From the NCBI GenBank assembly GCA_963576725.1, contig OY755236.1, forward strand, positions 66,992,379 to 67,056,378: DNA of 64,000 nucleotides, written 5' to 3'. Below are positions 34,481-46,100 of the stretch, piece by piece. Position 1 is the stretch's first letter. Each line of letters starts with the position of its first letter. Below the pieces are notes generated by a model, which saw nothing but the letters and a program-made list of their open reading frames with translations, was not told where the DNA came from and made no database searches. Position numbers and translations under genes: made by a program. Origin of the DNA: Azorinus chamasolen. Its lineage: Eukaryota; Mollusca; Bivalvia; Cardiida; Solecurtidae.

Positions 34481-34735
34481 CCTCGTTTGGGATGTTATTT
34501 CATTCGTTGGTTTATCAAGAGCAATAATTCGCTGCGTGTCTCATACAATGGCCTTGCAAACAAGTCTGGTGGGGTATGTGTTCTGTTTTCAAGAGATAAC
34601 TTATGTGCCAGATTCTACAGTGTAGGTCATGGCCAAAACTTTCTTAGTTCACGTGCCGTTATAAAAATGCATCTTATAAATATCTGAGGTGTATTTATTT
34701 CTTATAGTAATATTCATGAAGTAATTGGATAAGCC
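34481..34735. mobile_element. Fam-A remnant
   Basis: GATTCTACAGTGTAGGTCAT, GGCCAAAACTTTCTTAGTTC and TTCATGAAGTAATTGG resemble the Fam-A right arm; the hairpin is not recognisable. Confidence 0.4.
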
Positions 34736-34989
34736 TTGAAGATGGATGCAAGCTCAATATTCACGTACATGTCAGGTGTACCTATGATTCCCATGTGACA
34801 TTTACGGTAAAGTGTCACGATTTGACTGGCATACGTAACACGTACAAACATTTCGGTACAAACATTTCGTAATATACACACATGTGTAACCATAAGAACA
34901 AATCTACGCATGTTGCAAAGAAAGCATAACATTTGAAAAATAGATTGTCATTCGTGATTGGAAGCACGTTATCTTCTGACAATCACATA

Positions 34990-35240
34990 GCCCCTCACCG
35001 CTGTGATTCAAATCTCGGCCTGCATGGGCATTGGAGTTTCATGTCAGGAGGCCTTCCATCTGCCTTGCGGTAGGTCAGTGGTTTGTAATTAGATGGATGT
35101 CGCCATATGACTGTTATTGCGACGTAAATCCCCAAACAAACAAACCAGATAAACAGACAGACAACAGGCAGACATACATACAGACAGACAGACAGAAAGA
35201 TATTTACTGTCTTTTGCAAACAGGTTAGATCCAGATAAGA
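34990..35240 (+). mobile_element. Possible tRNA-derived SINE remnant followed by a CAGA microsatellite
   Basis: GTGATTCAAATCTCGGCC resembles an RNA polymerase III B box, and the following AGTGGTTTGTAATTAGATGG ... GTAAATCCCCAAACAAAC looks like a SINE body and tail. No A box was recognised. A (CAGA)n tract follows at 35152-35198 and a Fam-D-like GGTTAGATCCAGATAAGACG at 35222. Confidence 0.3.
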
Positions 35241-35264
35241 CGCTCCTCAGTAATACAACTAAGA

Positions 35265-36370
35265 ACTAGAGGTTTGTTTTTGTCACAAAAACAGATGTCT
35301 CCCCCTCCCATCCTCTTTCCAATACACAAGTGTAATGTCTGTAACTGCAAACTTATCAGGGTCTAATGTTTAAGTCATCAGGGGCAATAACTCCAACATT
35401 GTCAGGGAGAGACAATTCAAAAGCCCCAGGTACACAAATACACATGCTAGTCAACATTCTTGTGAAGTTTGGTGACTCTAGTACTAGTGGTTTCAGAGAT
35501 ACATGTGACACAAAGTAAAGTTTCTCTTATTTAAGTCATAAGGGGCAGTATCTCCAAAGTCATCAGGGGGAGACAATTAAAAATCCCAGATGCACAACAA
35601 CTCATGCTGGTGAACATTCCTGTGAAGTTTGGCGACTCTAGCCCTACTGGTTTCAGAGATACATGCAGCACAAAGTTTCTCTAATTTTAAGTTAACATAT
35701 CAGGGGCAGTAACTCAAGAATTATCAGGGGGAGACAATTAAAAAAAAAACAGGTGCACAACAACTCATACTGGTGAACATTCCTGTGAAGTTTGGTGACT
35801 CTAGCCCTAGTGGTTTCAGAGATATGCACGACACTAAGTAAAGTTTGTCTAATTTTAAGTCATCAGGGGCAGTAACTCCAAAGTTAACAGGGGGAGACAA
35901 TTTAAAAAAACCAAGAGCAAAACAACTCATGCTTGTGAACAATCCTGTGAAGTTTGGTGACTCTAGCCCTACTGGTTTCAGAGATACGCGACACAAAGTT
36001 TGTATAAATTTAGGTATTTATATCAGGGGCAATAACTCAAGAATTATCGGGGAGGCAATTTAAAAACCACAGGTGCACAACAACTCATGCTGGTGAACAT
36101 TCCTGTGAAGTTTGGTGACTCTAGTACCAGCGGTTTCAGAGATACGCGCGACACAAAGTTTTTCTAATTTTAAGTCATCAGGGGCAATAACTCCAAAATT
36201 ATCAGGGGGAGACAATTCAAAAACCCTAGGTGCACAACAAGTCATGCTGGTGAACATTCCTGTGAAGTTTGGTGACTCTAGCCCAACTGGTTTCAGAGAT
36301 ACGCGCGACACAAGTTTGTGACGGACAGACAGACGGACGGACAGACAACTCTGGCAAAATCAATATATCT
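35265..36370 (+). mobile_element. Composite HINE/pearl-like element H, ~158 bp cores, seven units
   Basis: Begins ACTAGAGGTTTG with the palindrome TGTTTTTGTCACAAAAACA and then ATGTCTCCCCC. Core units repeat GTGAAGTTTGGTGACTCTAG near 35463, 35621, 35788, 35947, 36106 and 36264 with TTTCAGAGATACGCGCGACA and AGTCATCAGGGGCAATAACT. Then come GACAGACAGACGGACGGACA, AACTCTGGCAAAATCAATAT and a 3' hairpin ATCTCCCATAAATGGTGGAG, ending GAGACATAA. The 5' ATGTCTCCCC and 3' GGGAGACAT form subterminal inverted repeats. A second copy is at 58758-60110. Confidence 0.82.
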
Positions 36371-36714
36371 CCCATAAATGGTGGAGACATAACAAGATCC
36401 GCATGCGGCGCCAACACTCGTCTGATTGGGTGCTTGTCCACTGCATACATCAAAGAGATCTATTTTCGTATTTTTTAACCTGTCAAAATTTAAGTAAGTA
36501 CACGCTAACTGAACATGCCATATTTATAGCTTCGGTTGATATCGATTGTTTCCGCTAATAAAAGCTTTCCTACTTGGCTTATTCGAGTGCATGTATATTT
36601 ATTGTGAATCAAGTGGAAAACGTTTAAACACAGGTTTGCTGAAGCTAAATATATATATCCTTTCAGTGACGTAGGTATATTCACATTTTGACAGGTCAAA
36701 AATTTCAAACTATA

Positions 36715-36838
36715 CATGACCACTTTAAAAACCATATCATGCTATAAGCAAACAGAGCAGACCCTGGAGTCGTCTGATCTGGGTCTACTCTGTTTGCAAA
36801 TGTGTAGAAAGGAGTAATTATGGAGTAAAGTGTTAAAG
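36715..36838. mobile_element. Fam-A MITE, partial
   Basis: ATGCTATAAGCAAACAGAGC, AGACCCTGGAGTCGTCTGAT (hairpin centre deleted) and TCTACTCTGTTTGCAAATGT, ending GGAGTAAAGTGTTAA. Confidence 0.65.
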
Positions 36839-36866
36839 CATGCTTGCAGCAGTTGTTTTTGTAACT

Positions 36867-37071
36867 ACAGTATAACCACTCTAAACCGGACGTTAAAATT
36901 AGTATAATTATTGGCTTTGGGGACAGGTGGCAGTTTAATGAAGGGTGAACGTCATGCAGAAAGCTCCTAAAGGAGCTTTCTGCATGACTTTTGCCCTGCA
37001 TTAAGCATCCACCTGACTAAGAGTATCTGAATTATTCCCCTAAACTTCCTGTTTACAGGGGCTTTACTGTA
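36867..37071. mobile_element. Fam-E MITE, full length
   Basis: ACAGTATAACCACTCTAAAC to ACAGGGGCTTTACTGTATA; arms GACAGGTGGCAGTTTAATGA and TGCATTAAGCATCCACCTGA around the perfect palindrome AGAAAGCTCC-TAAA-GGAGCTTTCT. Confidence 0.8.
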
Positions 37072-37312
37072 TATACAATACGCTGTATATCAGTGTTACA
37101 TAAATTTGATCTCTACGACGAGTTTGAGTCTGAGAGCGTACTGAGAAATTCTCGTCGACAGAAAATACTGTCTTCTTCAAGGCTAGAAACTGTGTCTAAC
37201 ACTTAACCAATCGAAACGCACTTTAACGCATTTGCAAACAGTGTAGATCCAGATCAGATGGCTTAATATTCATAAAGTATCTATTTTATATGAATATTTA
37301 TCAGGTAAATAG

Positions 37313-37581
37313 TTAACACTTTCTTTGCCGAAGTCGTCGGAAAATGACTCGCAGCGCGTATTGCAATAGTATCCAGGGAAACAGTATAAATCCTGATGAG
37401 ACGCTCATTAATCCAAACTATTTGACACACCACTTTCGTTTGAGAGAATTTAGGCCCATTTCTTAAAAAACAACAACATTACTACAAACAGTTTGGATCC
37501 TGATGAGACGCAGAGTCTCGTTTGGTTCAAAACTGTTTACTTAGATACTTTCAGATGCGATGATGGCAACGAAAGTGTTAA
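37313..37581. mobile_element. Fam-D TTAA MITE, full length
   Basis: TTAACACTTTCTTTGCC and GGCAACGAAAGTGTTAA are the terminal inverted repeats; the inside holds two arms, AGTTTGGATCCTGATGAGAC and a repeated AATCCTGATGAGACGCTCAT. Confidence 0.8.
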
Positions 37582-37625
37582 AGTTATCACAGACTCGTAC
37601 GTAGATTGCTTTAGTGTTAACTGTT

Positions 37626-37850
37626 ATTAACCATTTATTATACCAATATTCATGTTAGAAATAATGACATCATGATTATCAATTAGCTGATTTTTAACAT
37701 GGCACATAACACAAACAGTTTTGGCCCTTGCAGAAACTGTAGAATCGGATATTTTATTCAACAAGCAAACATAGCAGACCCCGATCAGACTGCTCCTGCA
37801 GGAGCTGTCTGAACTGGGTCTACTCCGTTTTCAAACGTGTCAAAAAGTCG
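37626..37850 (-). mobile_element. Fam-A TTAA MITE
   Basis: TTAACCATTTATTATACCAA, GAAATAATGACATCATGATT, AATTAGCTGATTTTTAACAT, AACTGTAGAATCGGATATTT and the hairpin GACTGCTCCTGCAGGAGCTG. The right TTAA was not found. Confidence 0.72.
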
Positions 37851-37889
37851 TATCAAAAGGTGTCAAAAGAACGAAAACTCGAAAAATTA

Positions 37890-38080
37890 AAGGGGGTAAT
37901 TCACTAAAAACGGACAACGGCGGCATCGCCTAGAAAACCATGTCGACAACAGACATAACACTAACTGTGCACATCCCCATGTTTGAGAATGTGAATGATG
38001 ATTTGTTTTGTCTGTTTTAAACATGGTTTTCTAAGCACTATTGCCGCTGTATTCTGGATTTGTGTGAATTGCCTGTGGAA
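37890..38080. mobile_element. Fam-M palindromic element
   Basis: GGTAATTCACTAAAAACGGA at the left opposes TTCTGGATTTGTGTGAATTG at the right; GGCGGCATCGCCTAGAAAAC and its partner TTTTCTAAGCACTATTGCCG are inner arms, and the centre is ACATGGTT/AACCATGT. Only one copy in the window. Confidence 0.6.
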
Positions 38081-38084
38081 AACA

Positions 38085-38350
38085 ACTGTAAGGGTCATAT
38101 CTATATTATTTCATAAAGAGCACAGAGCAGACTCTGATCATATAGCTCCTATAGGAGGCTAACCGTCTGATCTGGGCATACTCTGTTTACAAATGCGTAG
38201 AAGGCGTTTATAATGGTTATGATAAAACTCTGATGATTCTACAGTTCCTGTAATGGCCAGACTTTCCTGCGTTCACGTGCAAATGTATAATGATCTAATT
38301 TGTATGCATAAGGTCATTATGTCTTAAATGAATTTTCATGAAGTAAAGGG
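38085..38350. mobile_element. Fam-A MITE, two-armed copy
   Basis: AGAGCACAGAGCAGACTCTG + ATCATATAGCTCCTATAGGA + GGCTAACCGTCTGATCTGGG, then a right arm with ATTCTACAGTTCCTGTAATG and TTTCATGAAGTAAAGGG. Confidence 0.65.
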
Positions 38351-38566
38351 AAAAGCCATTTATTCTCAGTGACCCTTAACCCCCACGGTGGCCAGTGTCC
38401 CTGCAAAGGGACACATGCAAACTGTGTAGACCCAGTTTAGAGAGATCATTGGGTATGCACTGTTTGCATCGATATCAATGGTTTATAACACAAAACATTT
38501 GGTTTACTGTGCTCCCTCGACATGAAAGATTGATAGGTTCTAAAATAAGATCTTGACAGGTTTTCC
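38351..38566. other. Decayed hairpin element
   Basis: TTAACCCCCACGGTGG, AAACTGTGTAGACCCAGTTT and GGTATGCACTGTTTGCATCG suggest a Fam-L or Fam-A relative, too diverged to delimit. Confidence 0.35.
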
Positions 38567-38821
38567 TTAACCATTTCCTTCATATAAACGCATTTGTAAT
38601 CAGAGTAGACCCAGATCAGATGACTCCTATAGGGGCCGTTTGATCAGGGTCTGCTCTGTCTCCGTATGGTTTAATATAGATCTGAGCTTCTGACTGATCC
38701 AAAAGATCCTTTGTGCAAATGCCATTATAAAAATTCAGGTAATAAATAATTAAATATCCATGTTGTCATTATTTCTTACTTGGATATTACAAAAAGGATA
38801 ATTTGGGAATAAATGGGTTAA
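38567..38821 (+). mobile_element. Fam-A TTAA MITE, full length (255 bp)
   Basis: TTAACCATTTCCTTCATATA to GGAATAAATGGGTTAA. Hairpin AGACCCAGATCAGATGACTC + CTATAGGGGCCGTTTGATCA + GGGTCTGCTCTGT. The arms show the A-A version of the conserved mismatch. Confidence 0.82.
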
Positions 38822-39010
38822 CAAGGACATGAGCGTAGATCCTGACCAGATGACTCCAAAACGAACCTTCTGATCCTTGAATCCCCACTCAGTATCAGAG
38901 GTTTAACTTTGATAGAGGATTTTGAATTAGAAACACTACAGATCCTGATCATACGGCTTCTCTAGAAGCCCTCTGATCTGGATCTACACTGTTTGCAAGC
39001 GATAGTGCAT
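38822..39010. mobile_element. Fam-L/Fam-A hairpin pair
   Basis: GTAGATCCTGACCAGATGAC ... TTCTGATCCTTGAATCC is a decayed hairpin; ACAGATCCTGATCATACGGC + TTCTCTAGAAGCCCTCTGAT + CTGGATCTACACTGTTTG is a well-preserved one. Confidence 0.6.
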
Positions 39011-39035
39011 ACATGTCCCAGGTTGAAAGGGTTGA

Positions 39036-39320
39036 TTAACCCATTACCTCATAGGCTATTTTAGATACAACCTCTTTGAATAAATCTACCGAAAAGGAGC
39101 ATTAACTAGAGAAAATGATATTTTTTTTTAGAATTTTGTAGTTTGAAACCATTGTGATAAATAGAGCATTTGCTCCTATAGGATCAGATCAGATGACTCC
39201 TGTAGGAGGTATGTGGTCAAGGTCTGCTCTGATTTCTTATAGTATAACATCACTCTGATTCTACAGTTGTTGGTCAAACCTGACATTACTTTGTATTACA
39301 TATATATGCCATTATACATT
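39036..39320 (+). mobile_element. Chimera: Fam-C left half joined to Fam-A right half
   Basis: 39036-39183 is a normal Fam-C left half (TTAACCCATTACCTCATA, TTTGAATAAATCTACCGAAA, ATTGTGATAAATAGAGCATT) up to TGCTCCTATAGGA. Instead of GCAAATGCTC it then reads TCAGATCAGATGACTCCTGT, AGGTCTGCTCTGATTTCTTA and GATTCTACAGTTGTTGGTC, i.e. a Fam-A right side. Confidence 0.78.
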
Positions 39321-39478
39321 GGTCGCATTTTTTGTAGAAAAAAGTGTATACCTGATATATTGAAAATAAAGTAAGCGAAACTTGTTGATTAAGCGAAAAT
39401 GTTGCTTAGTATGCAAAATGTTAAACACGAAGTGCTCGTTGTGACTTACAAAGCTGTGCCAGAGGTATGCGATTGATA

Positions 39479-39682
39479 TACAGTAGAACCTGTATTAAGC
39501 GACCATCAAACCTAATTATGGGTCTGTAGGGCAGGTGGTAGCTTATTACAGGTCAAAGGTTATGCAACAAGCTCCTATAGGAGCTTTCTGCATGACTTTT
39601 TTTCCTGTATTAAGCAAGCACCTGTTTTTAAGATGTCTGCGACCAATTAATCTACGGTAGCTGAAGACATGTTCTACTGTAT
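39479..39682. mobile_element. Fam-E MITE, full length
   Basis: ACAGTAGAACCTGTATTAAG to AGACATGTTCTACTGTATGG; arms GGCAGGTGGTAGCTTATTAC and TGTATTAAGCAAGCACCTGT around AAGCTCCTATAGGAGCTT. Confidence 0.82.
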
Positions 39683-40124
39683 GGTTGTTTTGATGTCCGA
39701 CAGCACGGTCACGAAGAGTGAAGATTTGTACCACCGGGAGATAAGTAGAAAGACAATTAGCGTGACAAAGCTGTGATTAACAATTAAGATCCCTTAAAAA
39801 GCTAGCATGCAAAAGGCGAATCCGTCATAACCTTTTCAAAAAGTTTAGATCCGGATTTGGCGTCGAGTAAGTCGGTGTCTGATCAGGATCCAAAATACTT
39901 GTCTGATTACATATTGGAAAGGAAATTGGACAACTTCTGTTTTCAACTCCAGTTTAGAAGATACTGTTAGAGATATCAAATGTTCTTCAAGCATAGTTAG
40001 ATGTATTGTGTAGAGTTGGAAAGGGTATTGGCACCCATGGGGAATAGTTACAACTGAATGTAGATTGATCCATGGTGTACAATTGAAGTGTATATTGACG
40101 TAGATTTAGTTACTGGATTGTAGT
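39683..40124. other. Intergenic DNA with a Fam-D trace
   Basis: AAAGTTTAGATCCGGATTTG at 39838 and GTGTCTGATCAGGATCCAAA at 39874 are the arms of a decayed Fam-D hairpin. Nothing else supported. Confidence 0.4.
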
Positions 40125-40281
40125 TTATCCCTTTACGCCATGAATATTCATATTAGAAATAATGACGTCATGAATATTAATTAGACCCCGATCAGACGGC
40201 TCCTACAGGATTCATCTGATCTAGGTCTACTCTGTTTGCAAAGGCATAGAAATTTGTATTTATGGAGTAAAGGGGTAATGA
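40125..40281 (-). mobile_element. Fam-A MITE with an internal deletion
   Basis: TATCCCTTTACGCCATGAAT, GAAATAATGACGTCATGAAT, then directly AGACCCCGATCAGACGGCTC, ending GGAGTAAAGGGGTAA. The middle ~90 bp typical of Fam-A is absent. Confidence 0.72.
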
Positions 40282-40399
40282 ATGGTGCATAGTTGAAACA
40301 TGCATGTAGTTTGATTACATATGCATGCTGTACAGTTGAAGTGTGGATTAGCATAGGCAATGTAAAAGACCCTGAATCTTGATGTATGGTGCAATGTAA

Positions 40400-40965
40400 C
40401 AAAGGGTCATAATTATACTTTTAATCAAGAAGGAAATTAAGAATCCAATGTTCATCATCCATATATATACTCCCACCAAGTTTCAATGAAATTGTCGAGT
40501 TATTTAAGATATGACTCTGGACGAACAGATCTCCCATATAAAATGACTATTTGGAAGTAAGAAATGACCATAATCTTGCCACTAATTGAAGTATTGTAAC
40601 AGTATTTAATGTATATCAGTCACGTATCTATGTATGTACACTCCTGCAATAAAACCTGACCAAGCTCTTCCAAGATATGTCTCCTGACAGACAAAATTCT
40701 CATACAAAAGGGCTATTTGATGGAAATATAAGGCCATAAATCATAACTCTGCTATAAATGGCAGATTGCAGTGGCATATTCCGTGTGCATCTTCATCTTA
40801 TCCATATAAACACGTCCACTAAAATTCAATGAAATCTGACAAGACATATTTAAAACATGGCTACAGACGGAAAAGCACGACGGATAGACACCAAAACAAT
40901 ATCCATCCCCTCTGACTTCGCCAGAGGATGATAAATACAGATCTAACACTAAGGCTGGTTTATAC
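40400..40965 (+). mobile_element. Degenerate composite core-repeat element
   Basis: Three diverged units (~140 bp) share ACTCC(C/T)(A/G)CAA-AAAG/ATTCAATGAAAT, GACATATTTAAGATATG-like and CAGACGGAC/ACGGATAGAC phrases, followed by CAAAACAATATCCATCCCCT and the hairpin CCTCTGACTTCGCCAGAGG. The order core, short sugar-like GACGG motif, hairpin, is that of the other composite elements. Confidence 0.55.
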
Positions 40966-41985
40966 ATCCAACATATGCTTTGAATAACAACGTACACTAC
41001 GTAGCAAATAATTTCAAGATTTTGCATTTCATTTCAAAATGTAAATTTATTGTTTTGTCTTAAAAGAGGACACACATTGAAGTAAACGACACCCAAATCA
41101 CCCCCCACCCCGTAGTAATAATACTGTATAAGACTATAAAATAAACATAGGCAAAACAATTGAACAAATGTTCTTTCAGTTGATATTCATTTTAGTGTAA
41201 GACAATTATTATGTGTTACACTGGTCATTATGATATACAAAGTATTATGCATACCGCAATCAAGTTCAATTTACAGTAAAATTTAGTAAATTGTACCCAA
41301 ATGGAAATTTCTATCTTCCAATCGTAAGTGCAGCAACAGAAAAAATACTTATAGATCAGTGTTCCCACATAGAATAATTCACTTATCTCCTAATACAAGT
41401 AAATGTAATTAAAAGCTTTATATGAATATAAATATTTCAACATAATTAAAAATTATATCCTGTACTACTTGCATTTTAATTATACATGTATGTCAAACAA
41501 CGCATACAATTTTGCACAACTTGTGAAATAATTTCAGTGAATTGATGTAATAGTCTACAGTATATACTAGTATGTGTATAGTTTTTTATATGATAGCCAT
41601 GAATATTTGATTTAATACAAATCAAAAGATGTTTCTAACTTCATGACAACTATTTCATTAATTTCTGCTGTCAGAAATATTGTGTGATGTGAGGATTTCT
41701 TTTTATATTTGTTTTTATTCAATCATGGAACAGAATTTTCCAAACTCTCATTTAATATTCATACATATGATATATATTTATATATAGAATATATTATCTT
41801 TCAAATAATTGATATAAATAAGTTAATAATAAATGAATTGGATAGTCGGAGTAAATGGTGATTATGAAATATTTGAATTTCTAATTTACAACTGTTTGTG
41901 ATAAATTGAATATTAAATCAAAGGGCTATAACTCTACCCTATAACTCTACACTTCCTTTGGATAACCAATCTTCCCACAAAGTTT
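40966..41985. other. Unassigned AT-rich intergenic DNA
   Basis: No gene or recurring repeat supported. Confidence 0.4.
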
Positions 41986-42115
41986 TTATTGAAATCCTGT
42001 CAGTAGTTGTTGAGAAATAGTGCGGACAGGAAAAAACTACAGACTGACCAACTGACATGGTGACTCCCATATACTAACCCCTAAACTTCATTTGGGTGCG
42101 TATAATGAAATAAAA
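41986..42115 (+). mobile_element. Composite-element tail
   Basis: TTGAAATCCTGTCAGTAGTT + GTTGAGAAATAGTGCGGACA, GACTGACCAACTGACATGGT, then CTCCCATATACTAACCCCTA and GGGTGCGTATAATGA. Same tail as at 15480. Confidence 0.6.
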
Positions 42116-42145
42116 CAATCTCGGGCATGTAGTCTAAACTAAACA

Positions 42146-42151
42146 TTTATT
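42146..42151 (-). other. Candidate polyadenylation signal for the - strand gene
   Basis: AATAAA on the - strand, about 750 bases after the stop codon of the unidentified gene. Position and orientation fit, but no transcript evidence is available. Confidence 0.35.
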
Positions 42152-42329
42152 CTTCAATGTGTCAACCAACAAATTGGTCTTGTGGTGTGATAAGCATTGG
42201 CATGACAATGAGATTTATGAATAAAGCATAAATTATACTTGTGTAAAGAAATAAATAGGTTATCAACCTTAACACTATGGATTAAGTAATAATCTGGTTA
42301 CTATTAAGCAAGTATGTCTTCAAAAGCAG

Positions 42330-42479
42330 GAGTATACTTAGTATGGAATGAAAGTAATACAGAAAGCACTTAAAAGGAGCTTTCTGCGATACCTGTGTCC
42401 AGAATTAAGCTATTAGCTTTGAAATCGAAGAGTTAAGACAACTTTCAAGTTGCCATTGTAGAGGAGTTTTACTGTATAA
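42330..42479. mobile_element. Fam-E MITE, partial, in the inferred 3' untranslated region
   Basis: AGAAAGCACTTAAAAGGAGC + TTTCTGCGATACC, CAGAATTAAGCTATTAGC and the end GTAGAGGAGTTTTACTGTAT. It lies between the stop codon and the candidate polyadenylation signal of the - strand gene. Confidence 0.65.
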
Positions 42480-42901
42480 TTATGTATTGGCTAAGGTTCT
42501 ACGAAATCTGATATACAGATTTACATCTGAAAGAATCATGCTTCTATCAACTATAGTTACACACTGCAATATATTTACACAAATAATAGTAATTCTGATA
42601 TTCTTATTTGTAACAACAGAATTGCAAATGTATTGTAAACAAATGCCCATGTTTTAGATGCAGAATTTTTTAATGCAAAGGCAGGTATTGCCATCAAATT
42701 TCTTCCATACATTTTTTCCTATATATGTCCATTGAAATCCTTCATAATATTCTGTCCAAACAATATTCAGCCTATAACGGGTCATGTCACCTGATCATGA
42801 AACAAACAGGTCCACATCCTGTACAAAACACTGACTCAAAGATGTCCTAAAAATATGAGAATTCTTCTATACAACTTCAAAATAAGCACCTCATTTTGGG
42901 T

Positions 42902-43116
42902 TCAGCTGTGGTCCAGGGAATGTGCCCTCTGAACTGCTGTCATGATGTTGCTAAGGTCACAGTTGTGACCCAGGTACCTTTGATGCAAATCAGCCATCAT
43001 GGAGTCCATTTCGGATGAGCTCAGCCACAGAGTCCGGCCCTGAGAACAGCTGACACATTTTATAAAGGCCTCCATTAGCTTGTCTAGTGTGTTAAGTTCT
43101 GGTAAGCACAGCTCCT
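42902..43116 (-). CDS. Unidentified gene, terminal coding exon with stop
   Basis: Acceptor TGTGATTTCCAG, then EELCLPELNTLDKLMEAFIK, CVSCSQGRTLWLSSSEMDSM, MADLHQRYLGHNC, DLSNIMTAVQRAHSLDHS and TGA at 42904-42902. Base composition is clearly richer in GC than the flanks. Confidence 0.8.
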
Positions 43117-46100
43117 CTGGAAATCACACAATGTAAATATAGTAAATTTCCCTTGTAATAACAAGAGTGCCAGTGGGCACAATATACGCCCGTTCAACAC
43201 AAACACAAATTCTGCCATGTTCCAAGTTTCAAGGCTTTATCTCAAAGGGTTATGTAAATAATTGTACTTTAACAAAAAGATTAACCAAAAATTCTAAATT
43301 AAAAAGGTAAGTAAGTCTGTTATGTACTCTTGCCTACAGATGACGCACATGATGGTGAACAAGTGTTTCAAGTTTCAAAGCTTTAATGGGTTATTTAAAA
43401 AGGTGGACTTTAACAAAAACCGTAACCACAAATTCAAAGTTAAAAAAGGGTCATAATTCTGTCAAAATGCTTGACAGAGTTATGTACTCTTGCCTACAAG
43501 TGAAGCCTGTGATGGTGAACCAGTGTTGAAAGTTTCAAAGCTTTATCTCAAAAAGTTACGTAAATAGGTGAACTTTAAAACAAAAACCTTAACCAAAAAT
43601 TCAAAGTTAAAAAGGGCCATAATTCTGTTAAAATGCTTGACAGAGTTATGTTCTCTTGCATACAGATGAAGGTTGTGCTGGTGAACAAGTGTTCCAATTT
43701 TCACACTTTATCTCAAAGTGTTATGTAAACAAGTGGACTTTTAACATAAATTGAGGTAAACATATTTGCTTAACGCAAATGCTAAACGCAAATTCTAAGT
43801 CCAATTGTGCGACCTTGAACTTAGATATACATACCAGGACACACCCATGCTACTGTAGCATGTCCAGATAAACATTGTGGTTAAATTTGAGAAGGATCCA
43901 TCAAGTAGTTAGAGATATTACAGACAGACTGACATTTAACATATTTGCTAAAAGTAAACACTAAACGCACATTCTAAGTCTAATTATGCGACCTTGACCT
44001 TGAATATACGTACCGGGACTCAACAGGCTACTGTAGCATGTCCAGATAAACATTGTGGTTCAATTTGAGAATGATCCACCCAGCCGAATTTGTTACCAAC
44101 AGACAGACGGACGGACAAACAGACAGACAGCGCCATTCCATAATACGTCCCGTTTTTTTCAAACGGGCGTACAAAAAGTTGATGTATGTATGTTTCTCAT
44201 TGGCAAACCAGCTTAGAGGACTTTCATAGGTAAAAATTCCTTCTTTCAGAAACTTATACCTAAATCATTACTGACATAAATTCATAATTTAATAGGATAC
44301 AAATACATGCCCCCCATCCCCATGCCAATCACATACTAACATTGAAATCAGTAAACAATGCCCACTCTATTCCCATCCATACACATTCTTTTCAGTCAAC
44401 CAAGAGGTCCATGATGGTCCTTATCGCTCACCTAAATCAAATTGTCATCAAGAGCATAGCTGAATCCAAATGTAATGTACACACCACAGCTATATGTGTC
44501 CGGGGGCATGCATCTCCTACTGCAGCAAATGCTCTATTTATCACAATGGTTTCAAAAGGTGATTTTTACTTGCATTGTGCACACAGGAAGTTGCTTAATG
44601 CAGAATGAAAGCAATGCAGAAAGTTCTAATGTGAGCTGTCTGCATTGGTTTCCTTCTGTATTAAGCTTACACCTGTATTTTGAACAAGAAATGTGACACA
44701 GTAGATGACAAACGACTCCAAAGCAAAGCAATAACATTGAAATGTGTGTTGTAGGCAAGCCTGTATATGCTATTGCTAAATGAAACTAAAAGATTGCACC
44801 GTGTGGCCTGAATTTTAACTGCAGTTACCTTAAAACATTTACTCTCCATTGTGCTAACGCTTGTTTGGGGCATATCTCCTATATTGAATCACTCATGATG
44901 ATACACGCTAGGTGAGATGAGATGAGAAAGGATTCAACATTCAGACTTTAACAAGTCAGTTAGGTATTGGAAATATGCTGTGGACAAGGTTTATAGCAGA
45001 GGTCAAAGTCAAGGTCATAGTAATCAGAAAATGGAATGTGTCACTCCACCATCCCAAGATGTACTCACACACCAAAGGCACTCCTACCTCATGTAATATA
45101 GGTGATATGCTTCGGACAAGGTTTTATCTAGCTATGGTCAGAGGTCAAGGTCAATGTTACAGTGACCTTTAAACAGTACAAGACACTCTGCCATCCGAAG
45201 ATGTACTCACACACCAAAGTTGGCATTCGTATTTCATATAATATAGGAGATGTGCTCCAGATAAGGAGTTCCTTTAACCGAGGTCAGAGGTCAGAATCAA
45301 GGTCACAATGACCTAAAACCTGTATGAGACACTCTGTCATCCCAAATGTACTCACACACCAAATCTGGCATTCCTACCTCAAGTAAAGGCAATATAGGAG
45401 GATGGTTAAGAACTACTGCTGGGGTCAGTCAAGGATGCCTTTTGTTACCTCCCCTCTTCAACACCTTGGAGTGAATCATGTCTGAGGCTTTGGATGAACA
45501 TGAGGGAACTGTATGTATTGGCAGCAGAAACATTACAAACCTGCATTTTGCAAATGATATTGATGGACTGGCAGGAACTTTGCAGAAATTCAATGACTTA
45601 TTGCAATGCCCAAGCCAAGCATCATGATCCACCAAGTTTGGGATAAAGATGAGTGCTGAGAAGACAAGCTCATGAGAAAAGCCACAGAAGACCTTGGAGA
45701 TGATATATAGATCAATGGATAAAGGCTCAAGATGGTATCAGCCTTCGTGTACCTAGGATCTATCATGGCAGATGAAGGCTCTAGCTAGAATTGCACAAGC
45801 AGTAGCTGCTTTTGCAAAGCTGGGGCCCATTTGGAAGGAATGGAACATTTAACTCCACACCAAGATGAGCTTTATGTGCTCTCTTGTCATTTCAATATTC
45901 CTGTATGCTTGTGAGACATGGACGCTGCCAGTGGAACTGGAGAGAAGAATCCAATCCTTAGAGATGAGATGCTCCAGAACGATCCTGAACATCTCTTACA
46001 AAAATTACATAATGAAGAGGTCCGCTTTCGGGTTCAGGCACTGACTAAACCCTATGGAGAGCTTCTCACTATAGTCAGAAAAAGGAAGTTGAGAAGTTAT

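Noticed and set aside
35031..36478. Multiple open frames of 65-90 codons on both strands
   Set aside because: All are frames through the tandem core of element H; the same peptides recur at 59.3-60.1 kb.
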